DNA of 36,567 nucleotides, from NCBI RefSeq assembly GCF_003258295.1, contig NZ_QKYN01000197.1:336-36902 (forward strand). Direction: 5' to 3'. Shown here piece by piece: positions 22,367 through 28,936 of the stretch. Source of the stretch: Streptacidiphilus pinicola. GTDB taxonomy: Bacteria; Actinomycetota; Actinomycetes; Streptomycetales; Streptomycetaceae. The notes beneath the pieces were generated by a model. That model saw only the letters and a program-made list of their open reading frames with translations. It ran no database searches and was not told the origin of the DNA. Position 1 is the first letter of the stretch. Each line of letters opens with the position of its first letter. Made by a program: the position numbers and the translations under genes.

Positions 22367-23677
22367 CTACTGGAGTCGTCCCAGGGCCAGGGCGATGCGC
22401 AGGGTGAACGCCGAGCGCACGTCCGACGGGGCGTAGCCGGTGATGTCGGTCACACGCCGAAGACGGTAGCGGACCGTGTTCGGGTGGACGAACAGCATCC
22501 GGGCGGCGCCCTCCAGCGACGACGCCTGCTCCAGATAGACCGAGAGCGTGTCCAGCAGCGCCGATCCCGCCTCGTCCAGCGGCTCGTAGATCTCCTCGAC
22601 GAGCTGGCTGCGCGCCTGCACGTCGCCGGCCAGCGCCCGCTCGGGCAGCAGGTCGTCCGCGAGCACCGGTCGCGGCGCGTCCGGCCAGGCCCCACAGGCC
22701 CGCAGGCCCGCCGCGGCGGCCTGCGCGGAGCGGGTGGCGGAGAGCAGGTCGGAGACGGTCGGACCGATGACCACCGGCCCGTCCGCGAACTGCCCGATCA
22801 GCGAGCGGGCGGCGACCACCGGGTCCCACAGCCGCTCGCCACTGCGCGGCTTCTTCTCGCCCACCACCACGACCAGCCGGGAGCCGAGCACACCGGTCAG
22901 CACGTGCAGCTTGGCGTGCCGGGCCGCACGCCGGATCGCCTCGACGACCAGCTCGCTGTCGCCGGCGGGCGCGCTGCCCATCACCACCATGATCCGGTCC
23001 GGCGAACCCCAGCCGAGCGCGGCGGCGCGCGACAGCACGCCCTCGTCCGCGTCGCCGGAGAGCAGGGAGTTGACCACCAGGGCTTCCAGGCGGGCGTCCC
23101 AGGCACCGCGGGCCTCGGCGGCCTGGGCGTACACCTGGGCGGTGGCGAAGGCGATCTCGCGGGCGTAGACCAGCACCGCCTCGCGCAGCGCCTCCTCCGC
23201 GCCCGGCGCGGCCACCTCCTCGATCGCCTCCTCGACGACCTCGATGGTGGTCCGGATCATCTCCACGGTCTGCCGCAGCGTCACCGCGCGGGTCAGCTCG
23301 CGCGGCGCGGTGCCGAAGACGTCCGTGCTGATCGCCTGCGGCGCGTCCGGGTGCCGGAACCACTCGGTGAAGGCGGCGATACCGGCCTGCGCCACCAGCC
23401 CGATCCAGGAGCGGTGCTCCGGCGGCATGTTGCGGTACCAGGCGAGGTTGTCGTCCATCCGGGCGATGGCGGCGGTGGCCATCTTCCCGGCGGCACGCTC
23501 CAGGTTCTTCAGCGTCTGCGCGTGCTGCTCGGCCGTGGCCAGCACGGTCTTGCGCTCGAAGGCGGTCCCGCGCCGTGAGCCGCGCCGCGCGGATTTGCGC
23601 TCCGCGGCGTCGACGGTCTTTCCGGGGGCTCCCTCGGCTGACTGGTTCGCGGAGTTGTCTACGACTGGGTCTGGCAC
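22367..23677 (-). CDS. fasR: FasR, PucR-type activator of fatty acid synthesis genes
   Basis: A 436-residue regulator. After a basic, low-complexity N-terminus (about residues 1-45) comes a long helical region, a central GGDEF-like PucR domain and a C-terminal PucR-type helix-turn-helix (SSLEGAARMLFVHPNTVRYRLRR), ending SAFTLRIALALGRLQ. The FasR orthologue of Streptomyces coelicolor lies immediately upstream of fabD in the same orientation and activates the fabD-fabH-acpP-fabF operon; the same arrangement here supports the name. The GTG start at 23677 has no obvious ribosome site, so the true start could be slightly different. Pirin is divergent, 90 bp away. Confidence 0.92.
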   Translation of the reverse strand: MPDPVVDNSANQSAEGAPGKTVDAAERKSARRGSRRGTAFERKTVLATAEQHAQTLKNLERAAGKMATAAIARMDDNLAWYRNMPPEHRSWIGLVAQAGIAAFTEWFRHPDAPQAISTDVFGTAPRELTRAVTLRQTVEMIRTTIEVVEEAIEEVAAPGAEEALREAVLVYAREIAFATAQVYAQAAEARGAWDARLEALVVNSLLSGDADEGVLSRAAALGWGSPDRIMVVMGSAPAGDSELVVEAIRRAARHAKLHVLTGVLGSRLVVVVGEKKPRSGERLWDPVVAARSLIGQFADGPVVIGPTVSDLLSATRSAQAAAAGLRACGAWPDAPRPVLADDLLPERALAGDVQARSQLVEEIYEPLDEAGSALLDTLSVYLEQASSLEGAARMLFVHPNTVRYRLRRVTDITGYAPSDVRSAFTLRIALALGRLQ

Positions 23678-23755
23678 AGACTAAGCGTGCACCATCGCCG
23701 CGGGGAACCGCGCACGGGGAGGCACCCGGCGCGGGAGACGCCGGTCACAACTGCC

Positions 23756-23761
23756 TAATCT
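23756..23761 (+). promoter_or_regulatory. Putative -10 box, leaderless pirin gene
   Basis: TAATCT fits TANNNT and ends 6 bp before the pirin ATG. There is no ribosome site and no clear -35. Confidence 0.4.
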
Positions 23762-23767
23762 GGCCTC

Positions 23768-24496
23768 ATGCCGCTCAGTATCCGCCGCGCCGGCCACCGC
23801 TACCGCTCCGAGCCGGAGCCGGGCGTGCGCACCGCGCACGCGTTCTCCTTCTCCGCGCACTACGACCCGGCCAACGTCTCCTTCGGCGCGCTGCTGGCGT
23901 GCAACGAGGAGCGGCTCGCGCCGGGCGCGGGGTTCGCCGCGCACCGGCACCGGGACACCGAGATCCTCACCTGGGTGCTGGAGGGCGTCCTCGCGCACCG
24001 CGACGACCACGGCCACGAGGCGGAGATCCGCCCGGGGCAGCTGCAGTACCTGAGCGCGGGCGCGGGGGTCAGCCACAGCGAGGTGAACGCGGTGGCGGCC
24101 GGGGAGCCGGTGCGCTTCCTGCAGTTCTGGCTGCAGCCCGGGGAGTTCGGCACGGAGCCGGCGTACGCCGTCCGCGACGTCGACCTGGAGGCGCCCTCGG
24201 CGCTGCTGACCCCTCCGGGCATGCTGCGGCGCGACGACGCCGCTCTGCACCTGCTCCGCGCCCCCGCGTACCTGCCCCTCCCCGAGCTTCCCCGGGCCGC
24301 CTACCTCTACCTGCACCTCACCCGCGGCAGCCTCGGCTTCCGCGAGGCGGACGGCCCGAAGGGCCGCGGCCGCGAGCTCGCCGAGGGCGACGCGGTGCGG
24401 ATCACGGAGGGCGACGCGCTCATCGATCCGACGGCGGGTCCGGACGGGGCTGAGTTGCTGGTCTGGGCGATGGAGTCACCTGTCGCATACGGGTAA
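23768..24496 (+). CDS. Pirin family bicupin protein
   Basis: A 242-residue bicupin metal protein. The N-terminal cupin carries the metal ligands in HRHRDTEILTWVLEG (two His) and SHSE (His and Glu), the standard pirin iron site; FLQFWLQP and the less conserved C-terminal cupin follow. Pirins are known as quercetinases or as redox-dependent regulators, and sequence does not tell which applies. It is divergent from fasR and convergent with the serine hydrolase gene, 8 bp away. Its proximity to fatty acid and pyruvate dehydrogenase genes is suggestive, since Serratia pirin binds pyruvate dehydrogenase E1, but no direct evidence exists here. Confidence 0.9.
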   Translation: MPLSIRRAGHRYRSEPEPGVRTAHAFSFSAHYDPANVSFGALLACNEERLAPGAGFAAHRHRDTEILTWVLEGVLAHRDDHGHEAEIRPGQLQYLSAGAGVSHSEVNAVAAGEPVRFLQFWLQPGEFGTEPAYAVRDVDLEAPSALLTPPGMLRRDDAALHLLRAPAYLPLPELPRAAYLYLHLTRGSLGFREADGPKGRGRELAEGDAVRITEGDALIDPTAGPDGAELLVWAMESPVAYG

Positions 24497-24504
24497 CCGC
24501 GCCC

Positions 24505-25332
24505 TTAGTGGCTGAGCTCCGCGAGAACGGCGTCCGTGAACGGGGTCCAAAGCTCTGCCGCCCAGGGGCCGAAGTCGCGGTCGGTCAGGACCACGCAGGC
24601 CGCGCCCGCGGCCGGGTCGACCCAGAGGAACGTGCCCGACTGGCCGAAGTGGCCGAAGGTGGACGGGGAGCTGGTGAGGCCGGTCCAGTGCGGGGACTTG
24701 TGGTCGCGGATGTCGAAGCCGAGGCCCCAGTCGTTCGGCTTCTGGTGGCCGTAGCCCGGCAGCACGCCGTTCAGGCCGGGGAAAGCGACGGTCGTCGCCT
24801 CGGCGACGGTGTCGGGGTGCAGCACCCGGGGCGCCTGCAGTTCCGCGGCGAAGCGCGCCAGGTCGGCGGCGGTGGAGACGCCGCCCGCGCCGGCCGGGCT
24901 CTTGCTCGCGGCGTCCAGCCAGGTCTCGGTCATGCCGAGCGGGGCGAAGACGGCCTCGGCCGCATACTGCGGGAACGGCATGCCGGTCGCCTTGGCGACG
25001 GTCTCGGCCAGGACGTCGAAGCCCGCGTTCGAGTAGAGCCGGCGGTTGCCGGGCGCCGCCATGGCACGGTGCTCGTCGAAGGCGAGGCCCGAGGTGTGCG
25101 CGAGGAGGTGGCGGACGGTCGACCCCTCGGGACCCGCCGGGGTGTCCAGCTCCAGCGCGCCCTCCTCGACGGCGACCAGCGTCGCGTACGCCGTCAGCGG
25201 CTTGGTCACCGAGGCCAGCTTGAAGGGGTGCCGCTGGGGTCCGTGGCTGCCGGCCACGCTGCCGTCCCGGCGGACGACGGCCGCGGCGGCGGTCGGGACG
25301 GGCCACTGTTCGATCAGGCGCAGGCTCTCCAT
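24505..25332 (-). CDS. Serine hydrolase, class C beta-lactamase / DD-peptidase fold
   Basis: A 275-residue enzyme of the beta-lactamase class C and penicillin-binding-protein-like family. Catalytic motifs are SVTK (nucleophile Ser and Lys), YSN (Tyr and Asn) and HFGQSGT (third box). No signal peptide is visible, so it is probably cytoplasmic and more likely an esterase or peptidase than a resistance enzyme. ATG 25332 is preferred to ATG 25371 because a TANNNT box lies 7 bp upstream and because the longer frame would start inside the MerR operator. It is divergent from the merR-like gene. Confidence 0.85.
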   Translation of the reverse strand: MESLRLIEQWPVPTAAAAVVRRDGSVAGSHGPQRHPFKLASVTKPLTAYATLVAVEEGALELDTPAGPEGSTVRHLLAHTSGLAFDEHRAMAAPGNRRLYSNAGFDVLAETVAKATGMPFPQYAAEAVFAPLGMTETWLDAASKSPAGAGGVSTAADLARFAAELQAPRVLHPDTVAEATTVAFPGLNGVLPGYGHQKPNDWGLGFDIRDHKSPHWTGLTSSPSTFGHFGQSGTFLWVDPAAGAACVVLTDRDFGPWAAELWTPFTDAVLAELSH

Positions 25333-25339
25333 GTCGGCG

Positions 25340-25345
25340 AGTCTA
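25340..25345 (-). promoter_or_regulatory. Putative -10 box, leaderless serine hydrolase gene
   Basis: On the minus strand TAGACT lies 7 bp before ATG 25332. Its likely -35 region would lie inside the MerR operator, so the regulator could affect both directions. Confidence 0.4.
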
Positions 25346-25356
25346 AAGAGTGTTCC

Positions 25357-25387
25357 TTGCTTGGAGTGCACTCGAAGTCGGTAGCGT
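25357..25387 (+). promoter_or_regulatory. MerR-type promoter with 19-bp spacer and palindromic operator
   Basis: TTGCTT (25357-25362) and TAGCGT (25382-25387) are separated by 19 bp. The palindrome CTTGGAGTGCACTCGAAG (25360-25377) lies between them, with one mismatched pair. The over-long spacer and central operator are the hallmark of promoters activated by MerR-family DNA distortion. Confidence 0.75.
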
Positions 25388-25418
25388 CGGTCAGGACACG
25401 ATCGGAAGGGGGCGGGGG

Positions 25419-25814
25419 ATGTCCCAGACAGCCGTAGCGGGAGGCGAGTTCGAGGCTCGTTACACCATCGGCGAGGTGGCCGGGCGGACCGGACTGAGCG
25501 CGCACACGCTGCGCTGGTACGAGCGGATCGGCCTGCTGGAGCACCCGGCCCGCTCGCACCACGGGCAGCGCCGCTTCAGCGAGGCGGACCTCGGCTGGCT
25601 CGCGTTCCTCGGCAACCTGCGCGCGACCGGCATGCCGGTCGCGGCGATGCTGCGCTACGCCGAGCTGGTCCGCGCCGGTGACGGGACGCGGGCCGAGCGG
25701 CGCGAGCTGCTCATCGCGCACCGCGAAGAGGTGCTGGCGCGCATCCGCGACCTGCAGGCCAACCTTCTGGTCCTGGACTACAAGATCGACTTGTACGGCG
25801 AGAGGCAGGACTGA
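25419..25814 (+). CDS. MerR family transcriptional regulator
   Basis: A 131-residue regulator with the N-terminal MerR winged helix (YTIGEVAGRTGLSAHTLRWYERIGLL), a second HxxxxRRFSEADL element and a coiled-coil dimerisation helix ending LVLDYKIDLYGERQD. Cysteine metal ligands are absent, so it is not a metal sensor; an organic or oxidative signal is likelier. ATG 25419 is preceded by a strong purine stretch (GGAAGGGGGCGGGGG). It overlaps nothing and is followed after 3 bp by an aldo/keto reductase gene, the classic pairing for this MerR subgroup. It probably activates its own operon. Confidence 0.92.
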   Translation: MSQTAVAGGEFEARYTIGEVAGRTGLSAHTLRWYERIGLLEHPARSHHGQRRFSEADLGWLAFLGNLRATGMPVAAMLRYAELVRAGDGTRAERRELLIAHREEVLARIRDLQANLLVLDYKIDLYGERQD

Positions 25815-25817
25815 GTC

Positions 25818-26828
25818 ATGAGCACCATTGCGACCACCACGCTGGGCGCGAACGGCCCGACCGTCGGCGTCCAGGGCCTCGGCTGCATGGGCATGAGCGA
25901 CTTCTACAGTGACCAGTTCGGCGACACCGGCGAGACCGAGTCCCGGGCCACCCTGGAGCGCGCCCTGGAGCTGGGCGTCACCCTGTTCGACACCGCGGAC
26001 ATGTACGGCTACGGCCGCAACGAGCAGTTGGTCGGCCCGTTCGTCCAGGCCCACCGCGACGAGGTGCTGATCGCGACGAAGTTCGCGATCGAGCGTCGCG
26101 AGGACGACCCGAGCCACCGCGCGGTGCGCAACGACGCGGCCTACATCCGCCAGGCCGTCGACGCGAGCCTGCGCCGCCTGGGCGTCGACCACATCGACCT
26201 GTACTACATGCACCGCCGCAACCGCGAGGTCCCGCTGGCCGAGTCCGTCGGCGCGATGGCGGAGCTGGTCGCCGCGGGCAAGGTGCGCCACCTGGGCCTG
26301 TCCGAGGTCACCGGCGAGGAGCTGCGCGAGGCCCACGCGGTCCACCCGATCGCCGCGCTGCAGTCGGAGTGGTCGCTCTTCTCCCGCGACATCGAGCACG
26401 TCTCGGTGCCGACGGCGGTCGAGCTGGGCGTCGCGGTGGTGGCCTACTCGCCGCTCGGCCGCGGGTTCCTGACCGGCTCCTTCAGCAACGCCGACGAGCT
26501 GGCGGCGGGCGACTTCCGCCATCATCAGCCGCGCTTCACCGGCGACAACGCCGCGCACAACGCCGCGCTGCTCGCCCCCGTCCACAAGATCGCCGCGGAT
26601 CGCGGCGCGACGGCCGGCCAGGTCGCTCTCGCCTGGGTCCAGCAGCGCGCCCAGGTCCACGGCGTCCCGGTCATCCCGATCCCGGGCACGCGGCGCCGCA
26701 CGCGCCTGGAGGAGAACACCGCCGCGACCGCACTGACCCTCACCGACGCCGAGCTGGCGACCCTGGAGCCCATCGCCGCGCAGGTCTCCGGCGACCGCTA
26801 CGCCGACATGCGCGGCATCTCCCGCTGA
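25818..26828 (+). CDS. Aldo/keto reductase
   Basis: A 336-residue NADPH-dependent TIM-barrel oxidoreductase predicted to reduce aldehydes or ketones. The catalytic tetrad is visible: Asp and Tyr in FDTADMYGYGRNE, Lys in IATKFAI, and His in YYMHRRN. The C-terminal cofactor motif is IPIPGTRRRTRLEENTAA. It belongs to the YhdN/AKR13-like group that includes plant pyridoxal and auxin-like reductases. It starts 3 bp after the merR-like stop, so it is co-transcribed and probably induced with it. It ends 1 bp from the convergent hydrolase gene. Confidence 0.92.
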   Translation: MSTIATTTLGANGPTVGVQGLGCMGMSDFYSDQFGDTGETESRATLERALELGVTLFDTADMYGYGRNEQLVGPFVQAHRDEVLIATKFAIERREDDPSHRAVRNDAAYIRQAVDASLRRLGVDHIDLYYMHRRNREVPLAESVGAMAELVAAGKVRHLGLSEVTGEELREAHAVHPIAALQSEWSLFSRDIEHVSVPTAVELGVAVVAYSPLGRGFLTGSFSNADELAAGDFRHHQPRFTGDNAAHNAALLAPVHKIAADRGATAGQVALAWVQQRAQVHGVPVIPIPGTRRRTRLEENTAATALTLTDAELATLEPIAAQVSGDRYADMRGISR

Positions 26829-26829
26829 G

Positions 26830-27948
26830 TCAGCTCGTCACGTCGCCGTACTGGCCGAGCGCGATGTCGGCGTAGTTGCGCAGGCTCGCCGTTCCCGCGG
26901 CGTAGTAGCCGTTGTGGCCCGCTGCGCCGGTGGAGGCGACCAGGTGGGAGCCGTAGCCCGGGCTGGTGGGGTCCTGGCCGTGGCCGAGGCCGGCGAACTC
27001 GAGGTAGGGGACGTTGCCGATCCAGTCGGTGGCGTTGCGCTCCGTCGCCCACAGGCGGACGCCGGTGCCGAGGGCGGAGGCGTCGGTGATGTCCATGCCG
27101 GGGCTGCCCAGGACCACCATGTCGGTGACCGTCCCGGTCCCCCGCAGGGTCGGGGCGGCCACGCCGCAGACGACCGAGCCGTAGGAGTGGCAGAACAGGG
27201 CCGGCGGCGTGCTCGGGTGGGAGGTGACCGCGAGGCCCGCGAGGAAGCGGGTGAGGCGCGGCGCGGCGGCGTCCGCGAGGCGGGAGGTCGCGGCGTCGGC
27301 GCCCAGGCCGACGGGGGTGACGTAGTCGGCCCAGGCTATGGCGGCCGTCGTGGTGCCGGGGGACACCTGCTGCTCCTCGGCGCGCAGCGCCTGCGCCTCG
27401 CCCTGGACCTTGCCGAAGTGGGCGAGGTCGATGTCGGAGCCGGGAACGAGCACGGAGACCTTCTGCGCCGTCGCGAGGTCGCCGAAGACCTCGGCGACCA
27501 GGCCGCGGCTGCGCGGGTCGAAGGCGATGATCTGGTGGCCCGGCTGCGTCAGCTGCGTGAGCATGGCGATCTGGGCGGTGGCGCCGGGGTCCTGCTTCTT
27601 CAGCCGGTCCAGCTCGGCCTGCATGGCGATCTGGTTGGCCTGGTAGCGCAGCGCGGGCGGCGCGCCGTCGAGGTTGCCGACGACCAGCGGGTAGGTCTCG
27701 ACGAGGTGCTGCGCCTGCGGCGCGCTGAGCCCCGCGAAGAACGCGGCGACCTCGGTCACGGACGCGCTCGCCGGGTCGGGCATGGTGACGCCCAGCGAAC
27801 GGTCGTGCAGCCAGGCGGCGCTCCCGGTCGGCGGCGTGGTGACGGCGATCTGCTCGGCGGAGACGGCCGCTCCGGCGGCCGCGGCACCCGTGCCGGCGAG
27901 GCAGGTGAAGGAGACCAGTGCTGCCACCAGGGTGCGCTTGAACCGCAT
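26830..27948 (-). CDS. Secreted alpha/beta hydrolase (DUF1023 type)
   Basis: A 372-residue exported protein. The signal peptide begins MRFKRTLVAALVSFTCLAGTG and probably ends after AGAAVSA. The mature part has an N-terminal helical region (QAQHLVETYPLVVGNLDG, typical of DUF1023 hydrolases) and a C-terminal alpha/beta hydrolase with nucleophile Ser in FCHSYGSVV and candidate His near GLGHGQDP. The substrate is unknown. ATG 27948 has GAGGAGA 8 bp upstream. The gene has no operon partner; the 290 bp upstream include the terminator of the next minus-strand gene and otherwise nothing I can assign. Confidence 0.85.
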   Translation of the reverse strand: MRFKRTLVAALVSFTCLAGTGAAAAGAAVSAEQIAVTTPPTGSAAWLHDRSLGVTMPDPASASVTEVAAFFAGLSAPQAQHLVETYPLVVGNLDGAPPALRYQANQIAMQAELDRLKKQDPGATAQIAMLTQLTQPGHQIIAFDPRSRGLVAEVFGDLATAQKVSVLVPGSDIDLAHFGKVQGEAQALRAEEQQVSPGTTTAAIAWADYVTPVGLGADAATSRLADAAAPRLTRFLAGLAVTSHPSTPPALFCHSYGSVVCGVAAPTLRGTGTVTDMVVLGSPGMDITDASALGTGVRLWATERNATDWIGNVPYLEFAGLGHGQDPTSPGYGSHLVASTGAAGHNGYYAAGTASLRNYADIALGQYGDVTS

Positions 27949-28189
27949 GCAGGTGTCTCCTCGGGGAAGCCGGCGACCGTCGTGCGGGCGCGAACAGCCC
28001 GGAGGTCTAGCGGAATGCGGGGAGCGGGTCGATGGGGCGACATGCCCGCCATGCGAGACGCTCTGCGCAAGCGTAAGGGCATCGTCCGGCTGCGTACGCT
28101 GTACGAGGGAGACCCAAACTGCGACAACCATCACAATGGCCGTCAATCGACCGGCAATCGCGCCGGATTCTTACGAGCCGTTCACACGA

Positions 28190-28227
28190 CGACGGTGGGT
28201 GACGCCCCCGGGCGTCACCCACCGTCG
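28190..28227 (-). terminator. Strong hairpin terminator after the G1 peptidase gene
   Basis: CGACGGTGGGTGACGCCC (28190-28207) pairs perfectly with GGGCGTCACCCACCGTCG (28210-28227), 18 pairs around CC. It starts 12 bp past the stop codon of the G1 peptidase frame on the minus strand. Confidence 0.8.
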
Positions 28228-28238
28228 CTAAGCGATTA

Positions 28239-28883
28239 TCAGCTGTGCCGCCAGGCCACCGAGAAGCTCTCGCCGCCGGACAGGGAGGACGTCGAGGCCT
28301 TGGTCGTGGAGCCGGAGACCATGTTGATCTGGTCCGGGCTGTAGTTGCCGAGCGCCTGGCCGTTGGCAAGGGAGTTGGTGAAGTTCACCGTGGCGAAGTC
28401 GGTCAGCGGCAGCACGTCGGTGGAGCTGGACGGCGCCTCGGCGATCACCTCGACCGAGTAGCGCTGCGCCGGCGAGTAGGTCTTGGAGACCGAGCGGCTC
28501 CACCCCTGGGTGGTGTCGCTGAGCTTCATCGTGAACTTTCCGGAGCCGTTGTACGTCACCGAGCCGGTGAAGTGGTCGCCGGGCTTCACGGTGTTGGAGA
28601 AGTTCGTCGGGTACGCCGGGTACATCTCGTACCAGGAGTAGTACTGCGGCGAGCCGCCGGAGCAGTCGACCTCGGAGCCGGTCTGCTCCACCCAGCTGGC
28701 CGAGATGCTGGTGAAGCCGCCGCCGGTGGCGGCGAAGCCGGACCAGTTGGAGCTGGAGCTGTTGCGCAGGTGGATGTGCAGGTTGTGCACGGTGCCGTTG
28801 CTGACGGCGGGTGCGGTGACGGCGACGGCCGGGGCGGCCGCGCCGAGCACGGAGAGAAGTGCGGCGGACAGAGCGGTGGCGCG
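28239..28883 (-). pseudogene. G1 family (eqolisin) glutamic peptidase gene, probably degraded
   Basis: The frame encodes a secreted glutamic endopeptidase of the G1 family: NWSGFAATGGGFTSISASW, VEQTG with the catalytic Gln, YYSWYEMYPAYPTNFSNTVKPGD, and VEVIAEAPSS with the catalytic Glu. Two defects are visible. First, the signal peptide (RRATALSAALLSVLG, cleavage near TAPA) has no ATG, GTG or TTG in frame before it; an in-frame TGA at 28905-28907 lies inside the aceE terminator, and the only standard start, GTG 28850, cuts the signal n-region. Second, SISASW is joined directly to VEQTG, without the FWVGLDG-containing segment normally between them. Given coordinates begin at the twin-Arg codons. 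A working gene using an unusual start is possible but less likely. Confidence 0.65.
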
Positions 28884-28885
28884 AC

Positions 28886-28916
28886 GAGGCTCGGTGACGG
28901 ATCGTCACCGAGCCTC
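28886..28916 (-). terminator. aceE terminator
   Basis: GAGGCTCGGTGACG (28886-28899) pairs perfectly with CGTCACCGAGCCTC (28903-28916) around GAT, 20 bp after the aceE stop. Its inner arm abuts the first signal-peptide codons of the G1 peptidase frame. Confidence 0.8.
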
Positions 28917-28936
28917 TGCTGCCTACTGATCAGCCG

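Noticed and set aside
24505-25332. Beta-lactam resistance gene
   Set aside because: It has class C-like SxxK, YxN and HxG motifs but no signal peptide and resembles the broad esterase/peptidase group, so resistance is not supported.
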